A stretch of 64,000 bases of DNA from Tenacibaculum pacificus (GTDB taxonomy: Bacteria > Bacteroidota > Bacteroidia > Flavobacteriales > Flavobacteriaceae). The stretch covers positions 1,563,001-1,627,000 of the forward strand of contig NZ_CP115917.1 of NCBI RefSeq assembly GCF_027941775.1, read 5' to 3'. This document shows positions 16,890 to 25,838 of the stretch, piece after piece. The first letter of the stretch is position 1. Each line of letters opens with the position of its first letter. The translations under genes and the position numbers were made by a program. The notes beneath the pieces were generated by a model. The model did not search any database, was not told the DNA's origin, and was given only the letters and a program-made list of their open reading frames with translations.

Positions 16890-18149
16890 TTATGTTTTTT
16901 TCTTTTTCTTTTTTGCAGCAGGAAATAATACATTATTCAAAATTAAACGATACCCTGGTGATGTTGGATGTAAATCTAATTCTGTTTTTGGATCACCTAT
17001 TCTATGTTGATAATCCTCAGGGTCATGACCTCCATAAAAGGTAAACATTCCTTTTCCTTTTGTTCCGTGGATATATTTAGCTTCTCCATTGGTTGGATTT
17101 TCTCCTAAAACCATTACTGTTGATTTTACTGTATTTGCATCAAAAGAAGTTGTTTGTCCCATAAATGCTTTTACTAATTGTGTATGATTTTGAGTTAACA
17201 TAGTAGGAACTTGATCCCATTTTGCAGAAAATTCTTTTAACGTAAAATAATCTAATTCTTTTTTTATTTTACGCTTACGAGTCATATCAATAGATGAAAA
17301 TTCGTATGTGGTAGGATTACGAATTAATTCAAAATCTTTAAAAGCAAATGTTTTATTAAAATCTACTTTTGATTGATAATTAGGCTCAGAAGCATCTCCA
17401 TCAAACATTACTTCACAAATATCAACTCCTTGACATGCTAAAGCAATATCAAAACTATCGGTTGCCGAACACATAGCAAACATAAAACCTCCTCCAATTA
17501 CATAATCTCTAATTTTTTTAGCAACAGCACTTTTTTCTTCGGATACTTTAGCATATCCTAATTTTGTTGCCAATGCTTCTGCATCCTTTTTCTGTTGAAT
17601 ATACCAAGGAGCAGTTCTAAAAGCTCCATAAAAACGACCGTATTGCCCTGTAAAATCTTCGTGATGTAAATGCAACCATTCATATAATAACAATTTATCA
17701 TTTAGCACCTCTTCATCATAAATAACATCGAAAGGAATTTCAGCATAGGTTAAAACCATTGTTACAGCATCATCCCAAGGCATTTTTCCTTTTGGAGAAT
17801 ACACTGCTACTTTAGGTGCTTTTTCAAGTGTAACAGCCTCTTGATTTTTAGAAGGTGATGAAATTTCTTGTAAAATAATTTGAGATTTAGCATCTGAAAT
17901 AATTTGATACGAAACTCCTCTAATTTTACATTCTTTTTCTAGTGAATTATTATTTTCTAATAAAAAAGCACCGCCATCATAATTTAATAACCACTTTGCT
18001 TTTAAGCCATTTTCTAAGGCATAATAAACAATTCCGTAGGCTTTTAAATGATTTTTTTGATTTTCGTTACTCATCGGAACATAAATAAACGATGCCCAAA
18101 TTGAATTTGAGAGCAATAAAAATAATATTATGTGTAGTGTTTTTTTCAT
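16890..18149 (-). CDS. Conserved exported protein of unknown function (often labelled asparagine synthetase B)
   Basis: 419 residues from the ATG at 18149. An extra seven codons upstream would spoil the signal peptide KKTLHIILFLLLSNSIWA. The mature part begins with a repeated flavobacterial pattern (KNHLKAYGIVYYAL, LNYDGGAFLL), then KVAVYSPKGKMPWDDAVTMVL and DYVIGGGFMFAMCSATDSFDIAL, which recalls a class-I amidotransferase-like (ThuA/DJ-1) fold with Cys after GFMFAM. C-terminal YHGTKGKGMFTFYGGHDPED type segment and a poly-Lys tail follow. I recall such proteins being annotated as asparagine synthetase B, but no N-terminal Cys nucleophile and no PP-loop synthetase domain are present, so that name is not supported. 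Confidence 0.75.
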   Translation of the reverse strand: MKKTLHIILFLLLSNSIWASFIYVPMSNENQKNHLKAYGIVYYALENGLKAKWLLNYDGGAFLLENNNSLEKECKIRGVSYQIISDAKSQIILQEISSPSKNQEAVTLEKAPKVAVYSPKGKMPWDDAVTMVLTYAEIPFDVIYDEEVLNDKLLLYEWLHLHHEDFTGQYGRFYGAFRTAPWYIQQKKDAEALATKLGYAKVSEEKSAVAKKIRDYVIGGGFMFAMCSATDSFDIALACQGVDICEVMFDGDASEPNYQSKVDFNKTFAFKDFELIRNPTTYEFSSIDMTRKRKIKKELDYFTLKEFSAKWDQVPTMLTQNHTQLVKAFMGQTTSFDANTVKSTVMVLGENPTNGEAKYIHGTKGKGMFTFYGGHDPEDYQHRIGDPKTELDLHPTSPGYRLILNNVLFPAAKKKKKKT

Positions 18150-18223
18150 AGTAAAAACTAAAATACACAATTACAAATTAGTAATTGTGTATTTTATATA
18201 TTTAATTATGATTTATTTAAATT

Positions 18224-19750
18224 TTAAAACGGAACATCATCATCACTAGGACCAAAAGCATCTTCAGGTGATGCAAATCCATTTGAGGCTACTTCATTAT
18301 TAAAACTTTCAGCAATACCACCGTTCATACTAGATTCAAATTCACTACTAATTCCTTCTTCTAAATCAGAAAATAATGCTAAATGTCCTGTAAATTTTAA
18401 ACGAATATTATCCATTCCACCGTTACGATGTTTTGCTACAATAAATTCTCCTTGTCCTTCACGTGGCGTATGATCATCATCATCCCATTCGGTCATTCCG
18501 TAATATTCTGGTCTAAAAATAAACGAAACAATATCGGCATCTTGCTCAATTGCTCCAGATTCACGTAAATCAGAAAGTAAAGGACGTTTTGAACCTCCAC
18601 GAGTTTCTACGGCACGTGATAACTGAGATAAAGCAATTACAGGAATACTTAATTCTTTTGCTAATGCCTTTAAATTTCGTGAAATAGTTGATATTTCTTG
18701 TTCTCGATTTCCTCCAGAACCTCCTGCTGTCATTAATTGTAAATAATCAATTACAATTATTTTAACATCGTGTTGCGATACTAAACGTCGTGCTTTTGCA
18801 CGTAAATCAAAAATTGAAAGTGCAGGTGTATCATCAATAAAAATAGGTGCATCAGAAAGTTTTTTAACCTTTACATTTAACTGCTCCCATTCATGAGGCT
18901 CTAAATCTCCTTTACGTAATTTTTCAGATGTTAAGCCTGTTTCCGAAGAAATCATACGAGTAATTAACTGTACTGATGACATTTCTAATGAAAAAATAGC
19001 AACGGCATTATTAAACTGAATTGCCATATTTTTAGCCATCGAAATTACAAAAGCCGTTTTACCCATACCAGGACGCGCTGCAATAATAATTAAATCGGAA
19101 GGTTGCCAACCAGATGTTAAAGCATCTAATTTTGTAAATCCTGTTTGCAAACCACTCATTCCTTCTTTACCAGAAATTTCTTGTATTCTGTTAATAGATT
19201 GCTGTACTAATGAGTCGGCTTTTTCTGCTCCTTTTTTAAGATTCCCTTGTGTTACTTCAAATAATTTCCCTTCAGCTTCGTCTAACAAATCAAAAACATC
19301 AATAGTTTCGTTATAAGAGTTTTCTATTATTTCTGAAGAAATAGTAATTAATCTACGTTGAATATATTTTTCTAAAATAATTCGTGAATGAAACTCAATA
19401 TGTGCCGAAGAAGCTACTTTTTGAGTTAAACCGATTAAGAAAAAATCACCTCCAGCTACATCTAGCTTTCCGCTTTTCTTTAATTGATTAGATACTGAAA
19501 GTAAATCAATCGGCTCAGAATTTTGAAAAAGTGTATAAATAGCTTGATATACCTCTTGATGTCTTTTATCATAAAAAGATTCAGGAGTAAGAATATCGAT
19601 TACCTCATCAATTCCTTTTTTATCAATCATCATAGCACCCAAAACAGCCTCCTCTAGCTCTAAAGCTTGTGGTGGTAATTTTCCTTTTTCAAGACTAACA
19701 GTTCTAGCACTATTAGTTTTTGTTCCTCTGAATGATTGAGTTCGTTCCAT
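18224..19750 (-). CDS. dnaB: Replicative DNA helicase
   Basis: 508 residues. N-terminal DnaB domain with LPPQALELEEAVLGAMMID (about 25-43), linker helix, then RecA-like ATPase: Walker A ARPGMGKTAF (about 220-229), Walker B IIVIDYLQLM, arginine-rich RESGAIEQDADIV and the final EFIVAKHRNG motif. It unwinds DNA ahead of the replisome as a hexamer. The acidic tail ending DDDVPF is usual in Flavobacteria. A TATCTTTG box lies only four bases before the ATG, so the mRNA may be nearly leaderless. Divergent from the DUF3810 gene. Confidence 0.97.
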   Translation of the reverse strand: MERTQSFRGTKTNSARTVSLEKGKLPPQALELEEAVLGAMMIDKKGIDEVIDILTPESFYDKRHQEVYQAIYTLFQNSEPIDLLSVSNQLKKSGKLDVAGGDFFLIGLTQKVASSAHIEFHSRIILEKYIQRRLITISSEIIENSYNETIDVFDLLDEAEGKLFEVTQGNLKKGAEKADSLVQQSINRIQEISGKEGMSGLQTGFTKLDALTSGWQPSDLIIIAARPGMGKTAFVISMAKNMAIQFNNAVAIFSLEMSSVQLITRMISSETGLTSEKLRKGDLEPHEWEQLNVKVKKLSDAPIFIDDTPALSIFDLRAKARRLVSQHDVKIIVIDYLQLMTAGGSGGNREQEISTISRNLKALAKELSIPVIALSQLSRAVETRGGSKRPLLSDLRESGAIEQDADIVSFIFRPEYYGMTEWDDDDHTPREGQGEFIVAKHRNGGMDNIRLKFTGHLALFSDLEEGISSEFESSMNGGIAESFNNEVASNGFASPEDAFGPSDDDVPF

Positions 19751-19889
19751 GGTGCAAAGATAATTTTTTAAGATGAAACTTTTAGTAGCTCTCTTTAACT
19801 TTATTTATCGAAAATTTCAACAAATAAAATAGTCATTTTTTTGATAAAAACCTACTAATTCTGGTATAAACTTCCTTATTTTTGAGGTT

Positions 19890-20959
19890 ATGCAACAGTA
19901 TAAAAAACAATTAATCGTAACTCTTACATTACCTATTCAAGTATTTATTGTTCATTTTTTAAGTAAAAAACCTCAATGGATAGAACATTATTATAGTAAC
20001 GGAATATATCCTTATATTTCTAAAACATTTCGATTTTTTTAGGATGGATTCCTTTTTCTTTTAGTGATGTATTAGGTTTCGTTTTATTATTTCTACTGAT
20101 AAAAGGCTGTTACTCTTTAATTAAAAATAAATTTAAAAATAGTATTTCGAAAATTTTACAGTTTACAAGTGTTTTATCGTTGATTTATTTTTGCTTTTAT
20201 GCCTTTTGGGGATTGAATTATTTTAGAGAACCATTAGCCAAAAATTTGAATTTACAACAAGCAACTTACACCACAGAACAGCTGGTTGAAACTACCGAAA
20301 AAATTGTTTTCGAATTAAATAAAATACACTTACAAATTACAAATAACGATACTATTAAGATTCAAGTTCCGTATACTCAAAAAGAAATATATGGTTTAGC
20401 AACAAACGGTTATCTTAATTTATCGAATAAATACCCGCAATTAACTTACAAAAATCCTTCAATAAAAAACTCTTTGGTAAGTTTATTTCAATCCTATAAC
20501 GGAACTTCAGGATATATAAGCCCAATTACTGGCGAAGCGCAAATAAATGATATGATTCCTAAAACAGGCTATCCAGCAACAACTTGTCGTGAAATGGCAC
20601 ATCAAATTGGTTGGGCTGCCGAAAATGACGCAAATTTTGTAGGATTTTTAGCATCCGTAGCAAATAACGATTTATATTTTCAATATTCTGGATACAGAAT
20701 GGCGTACATATATTGTATTAATCAAGTTTATAAACGAGATAAAAAAATAGCTAAATCAATAAAAAACAGCGTAAATAAAGGAATTTATAAAGATTTTAGC
20801 AATAGTCGTTTACATTGGAAGCAATTTAAAAATCCTATTGAACCGTATTTTAAAAAAGGATACAACTCTTATTTAAAGGCAAACAATCAATCAAAAGGAA
20901 TAAAATCTTACAGTTATGTAGTAGATTTGTTAATTGCTTACTTTGATCAAAACAAATAA
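19890..20959 (+). pseudogene. DUF3810 domain protein, homopolymer frameshift
   Basis: Membrane-anchored protein of the DUF3810 family, putatively zinc-binding. The frame opens at ATG 19890 (MQQYKKQLIVTLTLPIQVF), runs through IEHYYSNGIYPYISKTFRFF and stops in a run of seven T (20034-20040). Adding one T restores RFFLGWIPFSFSDVLGF and a second hydrophobic segment, and joins the long frame ending at 20959, for 356 residues. The periplasmic part has the family-type segments FRCFYAFWGLNYFREPL-like at about 100 and TTCREMAHQIGWAAENDANF, where most relatives that I recall have a HExxH-like motif; here it reads MAHQIG. Lesion of one base in a homopolymer, so possibly a sequencing error. Confidence 0.75.
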
Positions 20960-20975
20960 AATTAACAGCTTATCT

Positions 20976-21530
20976 ATGAAATATTTTTTATCAATTTTAG
21001 TGCTATTTTTAATGATTTCGTGCAATTCATCATCAGAATTAGCTAATGATTTTTCTTGTGAAAATTCTAATTCTTATATCGATTTACAGAAAAACAAAGA
21101 TGTTAGAAACCTGTTTAGCGTTAAATTTCCAAAAAAATGGAAAGTCAATTTATATTATGATGATGCAAAAACATCTATTTACGCCGCCGATACTACCGTA
21201 AGCGTTACAAAAACAATCCTTATTGATGTTACTTTAGTACATAATACTATTTTTATTGATAAAACATTTGCTCAAAAAATTACAGATGATAATAAAAAAA
21301 TGGGCTTAACAGAACTTAAAACCAAAAATATACAGCTATTTAAAAAACCTTCTTATTACAGTTATGCCGAAGGAAAAAAAGGCAGGTATCCATATCATAT
21401 TTTAAATACCTTTACAAAAATAAATTCTGATAACTTTTTACACGTTAAAACAGAAATTTATGGCGATTCTTTAGTTGAGCAACGAATTTGTAACGCCATT
21501 GAATTAATAGAAAAAATACAACTGAATTAG
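20976..21530 (+). CDS. Putative lipoprotein, unknown function
   Basis: 184 residues from ATG 20976 (an upstream in-frame start at 20934 would overlap the previous gene and bury the signal). It has a lipoprotein signal MKYFLSILVLFLMISC with Cys16 as the lipidated residue. The mature part is probably a small periplasmic alpha/beta domain; the stretch VKFPKKWKVNLYYDDAKTSI resembles the start of PsbP/MOG1-like stress proteins, but this is not firm. It lies 16 bases after the DUF3810 gene. Confidence 0.75.
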   Translation: MKYFLSILVLFLMISCNSSSELANDFSCENSNSYIDLQKNKDVRNLFSVKFPKKWKVNLYYDDAKTSIYAADTTVSVTKTILIDVTLVHNTIFIDKTFAQKITDDNKKMGLTELKTKNIQLFKKPSYYSYAEGKKGRYPYHILNTFTKINSDNFLHVKTEIYGDSLVEQRICNAIELIEKIQLN

Positions 21531-21562
21531 TTTTTTCAAAAATCCTTAAAACAACAACAAAA

Positions 21563-22804
21563 ATGAACAAACAACACATTATCAACCGATTTATAAAATA
21601 TGTAACTATTGATACCGAAAGTGATCCTAATAATCCTGCTTTTCCTAGTTCAGAAAATCAATGGGATTTAGCTAAAGTTCTTGAAAAAGAATTGAAAGAA
21701 ATAGGAATGGAAGACGTTGAATTAGACGAAAACTGTTACATAATGGCTACTTTACCAAGTAATATTGATTACGAAGTGCCAACAATCGGTTTTGTTGCTC
21801 ATATTGATACAAGTCCTGATTTTACAGGTAAAAATGTAAAACCTCAAATTCATGAGAATTACGACGGAAAAGATATTCTTTTAAATAAAGAAGAGAATAT
21901 TGTATTATCTCCAGATTATTTTGAAAACTTACTTATATATAAAGGAGATACAATTATTACTACTGATGGAACAACACTTTTAGGTGCTGATGATAAAGCT
22001 GGTGTTACAGAAATAGTTTCAGCAATGGAATATTTAATTCAAAATCCTCAAATTAAACATGGTAAAATAAGAATTTGCTTTACTCCTGATGAAGAAGTTG
22101 GTAAAGGAGCTCATATGTTTGATGTTGAAAAATTTGGCGCAAAATGGGCATATACCATGGATGGAAGTCAAATTGGAGAACTTGAATATGAAAGCTTTAA
22201 TGCTGCAAGTGCTATAATTACTGTAAACGGTCGTATGGTACACCCTGGTTACGCTAAAGGTAAAATGGTAAACAGTATGTATATTGCTCAAGATATTATT
22301 AACTCTTTTCCAAAATTAGAAACTCCTGAAACTACTAGCGGTAGAGAAGGTTTTTATCACCTTAATAGTGTTACTGGTGAAGTTGAAAAAACAGTGTTAC
22401 AATATATTATTCGTGATTTTGAAAAAGAAGAATTTCAAACTAGAAAACAATATGTTGCTGATTTAATTAAAGAATTAAATGAAAAACATGGCGGTGGTGA
22501 TAGAATTACTGTTGAAATAAAAGATCAATATTATAATATGGGTGAAAAAATTAAGCCTATTATGCACATTGTTGATATTGCTGAAGAAGTAATGAATGAC
22601 ATCGGTATAACACCTATAATTAAAGCTATTAGAGGTGGTACTGATGGTTCTCAATTATCTTACAAAGGATTACCATGTCCTAATATTTTTGCTGGTGGAC
22701 ATAATTTTCATGGACGTTATGAATTTGTATCTGCTGAAACAATTATAAAAGCAACAGAAGTTATTGTTGGTATTGCTGAAAAAGTAACTGTAAACTTTAA
22801 ATAA
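21563..22804 (+). CDS. pepT: Peptidase T (tripeptide aminopeptidase)
   Basis: 413 residues, M20 metallopeptidase. Zinc ligands and catalytic residues are visible: VAHIDTSPDFTG (about 75-86), TLLGADDKAG (about 137-146, bridging Asp), CFTPDEEVGKGAH (about 173-185, catalytic and ligand Glu), YTMDGSQIGELE, and the C-terminal NIFAGGHNFHGRYEF ligand His. It releases N-terminal residues from tripeptides in the cytoplasm. A strong terminator follows, so it ends the DUF3810-lipoprotein-pepT run. Confidence 0.96.
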   Translation: MNKQHIINRFIKYVTIDTESDPNNPAFPSSENQWDLAKVLEKELKEIGMEDVELDENCYIMATLPSNIDYEVPTIGFVAHIDTSPDFTGKNVKPQIHENYDGKDILLNKEENIVLSPDYFENLLIYKGDTIITTDGTTLLGADDKAGVTEIVSAMEYLIQNPQIKHGKIRICFTPDEEVGKGAHMFDVEKFGAKWAYTMDGSQIGELEYESFNAASAIITVNGRMVHPGYAKGKMVNSMYIAQDIINSFPKLETPETTSGREGFYHLNSVTGEVEKTVLQYIIRDFEKEEFQTRKQYVADLIKELNEKHGGGDRITVEIKDQYYNMGEKIKPIMHIVDIAEEVMNDIGITPIIKAIRGGTDGSQLSYKGLPCPNIFAGGHNFHGRYEFVSAETIIKATEVIVGIAEKVTVNFK

Positions 22805-22825
22805 TATTACACATTTATAATTTTA

Positions 22826-22856
22826 AAAACGCTAGTTAATAACTAGCGTTTTTTTT
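22826..22856 (+). terminator. Intrinsic terminator of pepT
   Basis: Stem AACGCTAGTTA / TAACTAGCGTT directly followed by eight T residues, 22 bases after the stop codon. Confidence 0.9.
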
Positions 22857-22957
22857 GATTATTATCATAATCAAACTAAAAAAAACAATAAATTATTAGT
22901 AACTTATATTTAAAGGAGAAAATCACTAAAAAAATACTTTAAAAATTAAGAATATCA

Positions 22958-22991
22958 CAAATCAACTTTTTTCACAAAAAAACTTGATTTG
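22958..22991. promoter_or_regulatory. Long inverted repeat upstream of the lysA promoter
   Basis: CAAATCAA (22958-22965) and TTGATTTG (22984-22991) are perfect inverted arms, extended inward by TTTTTT opposite AAAAAAA. The centre is 20 to 50 bases before the -33 box of lysA. It could be an operator or a cruciform-forming site. No trailing T-run, so a terminator is less likely. Confidence 0.4.
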
Positions 22992-23010
22992 TCTATTTCT
23001 TATAAATAAT

Positions 23011-23040
23011 TTGTAAAAGTCACTTGCTTTGCTACATTTG
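23011..23040 (+). promoter_or_regulatory. Bacteroidota-type promoter of lysA
   Basis: TTG at 23011-23013, a 19-base spacer and TACATTTG at 23033-23040, a full match to TTG-N19-TAnnTTTG. The ATG at 23062 follows by 21 bases, which also argues against the longer start at 23029. Confidence 0.75.
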
Positions 23041-23061
23041 TGGCTTATAAACTATATTAAA

Positions 23062-24270
23062 ATGAATAGAGAAGAGTTATTAAATTTAGCGAACAAATAC
23101 GGTGCACCACTTTATGTATATGATACTGAAAAAATAATAGAACAGTATAAAAGTATTACAGGTGCCTTTTCTAAAGTTAAAAGCTTAAAGATTAACTATG
23201 CAGTTAAATCTTTATCTAACATCAATATTTTAAAGGTTTTTAAAACATTAAATAGTGGTTTAGATACTGTTTCTATTCAAGAAGTAAGACTTGGTTTACT
23301 TGCAGGATTTGCACCTAAAGATATCATTTATACTCCAAACGGTGTTTCTTTACAAGAAATTGAAGAAGTTTCAAAATTAGGAATTCAAATTAATATTGAT
23401 AACTTATCTATATTAGAATTATTTGGTCAAAAACACCCTAAAACACCTGTTTGTATTCGTATAAATCCGCATATTATGGCGGGTGGAAATAGTAATATTT
23501 CTGTTGGACATATCGATTCTAAATTTGGAATTTCAATTCATCAAGTACCACATATAAAAAGAGTTGTTGAAAATACAGGAATGCGTATTAACGGTATTCA
23601 CGTGCATACTGGTTCTGATATTTTAGATATTGACACTTTTATTAGAGCTTCAGATATTTTATTTGATGTTGCAAGACAATTTGAAGATATTGATTTTATT
23701 GATTTTGGAAGCGGATTTAAAGTCCCTTACAAATCGGATGATATTTCTACTGATATTGTTGAATTAGGTGAGAAATTATCTGATAGATTTAATACTTTCT
23801 GTAAAAACTATGGTAAAAATGTAACTTTAATGTTTGAACCTGGTAAATTTTTAGTGAGTGAATCAGGAAAGTTTTTAGCGAAAGTTAATGTAATCAAACA
23901 AACAACATCAACTGTTTTTGCTGGTATTGATAGTGGAATGAATCATTTAATTCGTCCAATGCTTTACAATTCGTACCATACGATTGAAAACTTATCGAAC
24001 CCTAAAGGAAGAGAACGTTTTTATAGTATTGTTGGATATATTTGTGAAACCGATACTTTTGGTTCTAACAGACGTATTAATGAAATATCTGAAGAAGATG
24101 TTTTATGTTTCAGTAATGCTGGCGCTTATTGTTACTCAATGGCATCGAACTACAATTCGAGATATAAGCCTGCAGAAGTAATGATTTACAAAGGAAAAGA
24201 CTACTTAATTAGAAAAAGAGAAACAATGGATGATATTCTTAGAAATCAAGAGAATATTAAAATTGTTTAA
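23062..24270 (+). CDS. lysA: Diaminopimelate decarboxylase
   Basis: 402 residues from ATG 23062; a longer frame from 23029 would start upstream of the transcription start. PLP fold-III enzyme converting meso-diaminopimelate to lysine. Seen: PLP lysine in INYAVKSLSN (about residue 48), NISVGHIDSKFGI, HVHTGSDI (about 183-190), FIDFGSGF, MFEPGKFLVSESG, and the partner-site Cys in ICETDTFGSNRR. The gene stands alone between two terminators with its own promoter and an inverted repeat upstream. Confidence 0.95.
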   Translation: MNREELLNLANKYGAPLYVYDTEKIIEQYKSITGAFSKVKSLKINYAVKSLSNINILKVFKTLNSGLDTVSIQEVRLGLLAGFAPKDIIYTPNGVSLQEIEEVSKLGIQINIDNLSILELFGQKHPKTPVCIRINPHIMAGGNSNISVGHIDSKFGISIHQVPHIKRVVENTGMRINGIHVHTGSDILDIDTFIRASDILFDVARQFEDIDFIDFGSGFKVPYKSDDISTDIVELGEKLSDRFNTFCKNYGKNVTLMFEPGKFLVSESGKFLAKVNVIKQTTSTVFAGIDSGMNHLIRPMLYNSYHTIENLSNPKGRERFYSIVGYICETDTFGSNRRINEISEEDVLCFSNAGAYCYSMASNYNSRYKPAEVMIYKGKDYLIRKRETMDDILRNQENIKIV

Positions 24271-24296
24271 TTCCTTAATAAGAATTAAAAACACTT

Positions 24297-24328
24297 AAAA
24301 CCTGAGCAATATTGTTCAGGTTTTTTTA
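24297..24328 (+). terminator. Intrinsic terminator of lysA
   Basis: Stem AACCTGAGCAAT / ATTGTTCAGGTT with a T-run after the second arm. Confidence 0.85.
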
Positions 24329-24363
24329 TTTTTTGCGTTAAAAAAATATAACAAATGTAATAT

Positions 24364-24396
24364 ATTAACATATATTTAACATATGTTTAACATCTA
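24364..24396 (+). repeat. Three tandem 11-bp repeats upstream of the M43 protease gene
   Basis: ATTAACATATA, TTTAACATATG, TTTAACATCTA in direct order (24364, 24375, 24386), ending 17 bases before the ATG at 24414. The core TTAACAT recurs at exactly 11-bp steps, about one helical turn. Could be binding sites for a regulator. Confidence 0.6.
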
Positions 24397-24413
24397 ATTA
24401 TTAATTTAAAATA

Positions 24414-25444
24414 ATGAAAAAAGTATTACAATACTTAGTTTGATATTCATTTTTGGATGTCAGAAAGAAGAAAATAATGACATTTTAACAGCGCCACAAG
24501 CAAATGAATTACCTTCTTTATATTGTAAATCTGACGATATGATGAAGGAATATTACTTAAATAGCCCTAAAGCTAAAGCTGAAAATAGTTCTTTTGAAAA
24601 AACTAGAACAAGTTTAAGTGCTAAAACCTCTAATATTCAAGCAACAATACCTGTAGTATTTCATGTATATGGTACTAATTTTAATGGTAAATCAGTAACT
24701 CAACAAACTATAAATACAGCATTAGAAAAAGTTAATGATGATTTTCATGGACTTAATCCTGATTATAATACTACAGATCCTTTTTTTGATCCTATAAAAG
24801 CAACTTCAGGAATTACATTTAAACTAGCAACTATATCTCCAACAGGAACACCTACTAGTGGTATTGTTTTTCATAATGAAAATAATGGATATGGTAACAG
24901 AAGTACTGACCAACAAGTACAAGCAGATGCTTGGGATAATTATAAATATTGTAACGTATACATACAATTAGATTTATATGACAATAATGCAACAAATAAT
25001 TCAGGTGTTGCATGGTATCCTGATACTGAGATGTCTAATAATAATACTGCTCGTATTGTTTATAATGGGCAATATTTACACGGAAATACCTCTGATGAAT
25101 TTGCATCTATATTAACTCATGAATTTGGACATTGGATGAACCTTATACATACTTTTGATGGTGGTTGTAGTAGAAAAAATAGAGATAAATGTGACACAAC
25201 AGGTGATAAAGTATGTGATACACCTCAAACTACCAATAGTAGAAGAATTGATTGTAGCTATACACGTACTAACTGTGTTAAAGAAAAAATTAACTTAGAA
25301 AACTACATGGATTACGCAGGAGCTTCAGGATGTTATAAAATGTTTACTCAAGGACAGGTTAACAGAATGAATGATGCATTACAACACCCTGCACGTTTCC
25401 CTCTTTGGCAATCAAATAATTTAACGAGTACAGGTACTTTATAA
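24414..25444 (+). CDS. M43-type zinc metalloprotease, lipoprotein (frameshift in signal peptide)
   Basis: Cytophagalysin/pappalysin-type protease. The open frame is 24440-25444. ATG 24414 reads KKVLQYLV then TGA. Adding one T at 24439-24441 gives MKKVLQYLVLIFIFGC, a standard lipoprotein signal with lipobox IFGC, and a 343-residue protein, so a single-base lesion is likely. The catalytic region is intact: zinc motif HEFGHWMNLIH (about 239-249), a Cys-rich loop and the Met-turn ENYMDYAG. Relatives have Gly where the motif here has Asn. Probably surface-anchored, degrading extracellular protein. Three 11-bp repeats precede it. Confidence 0.85.
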
Positions 25445-25469
25445 AATAAAAATTTTACCTAGTTATTAT

Positions 25470-25502
25470 TAAACCTGTGAGTTTATACTCTCAGGTTTTT
25501 TT
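25470..25502 (+). terminator. Intrinsic terminator of the M43 protease gene
   Basis: Stem AAACCTGTGAG / CTCTCAGGTTT, loop TTTATA, followed by T residues. Confidence 0.85.
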
Positions 25503-25673
25503 GTGCCTTGTATTTAACTAAAAGTTAAAGCTCTAAAATAAAATTGTATTATAGTAATAATGATCAGAATCTGAAATAAATTCAGTTTAACGCGGATTCG
25601 ACGCTATACTATTTTAACCTTTCCTCCTCTTTTACTATAAAATATGCACAAACTATAAAAATAAACTAAAAAC

Positions 25674-25759
25674 CCTAGCCCCGATTGAAGCAATTGTTTA
25701 AGCTCTTTTTTTGATTTTTCTTCAAAAAAAAGCGAGTGCGGAAAGCGGGAAATTGCTTC
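25674..25759 (+). repeat. Structured intergenic repeat, copy 3 of 4
   Basis: CCTAGCCCCGATTGAAGC at the start and GCGGAAAGCGGGAA at the end match copies 1 and 2 almost exactly. The inner A/T hairpin is shorter and less regular. It lies downstream of the M43 protease gene in the same orientation. Confidence 0.7.
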
Positions 25760-25780
25760 AAAAAATAAAAACCTCAACTA

Positions 25781-25815
25781 AAAAAAATCCTACTCAAATA
25801 AATGAGTAGGATTTT
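25781..25815 (-). terminator. Intrinsic terminator of the rpsF-rpsR-rplI operon
   Basis: On the minus strand AAATCCTACTCA, loop TTTATT, TGAGTAGGATTT then T residues. Confidence 0.88.
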
Positions 25816-25838
25816 TATATAGTTTTAATTTAAAATTC

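Larger units (their letters stand above)
25445..25838. other. 394-bp intergenic region between convergent genes
   Basis: Holds the terminator of the M43 protease (25470-25502), a short palindrome CTGAAATAAATTCAG that also occurs inside the MITE-like element at 3344-3527, structured repeat copy 3 and the terminator of rplI. No coding frame was seen. Confidence 0.75.
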
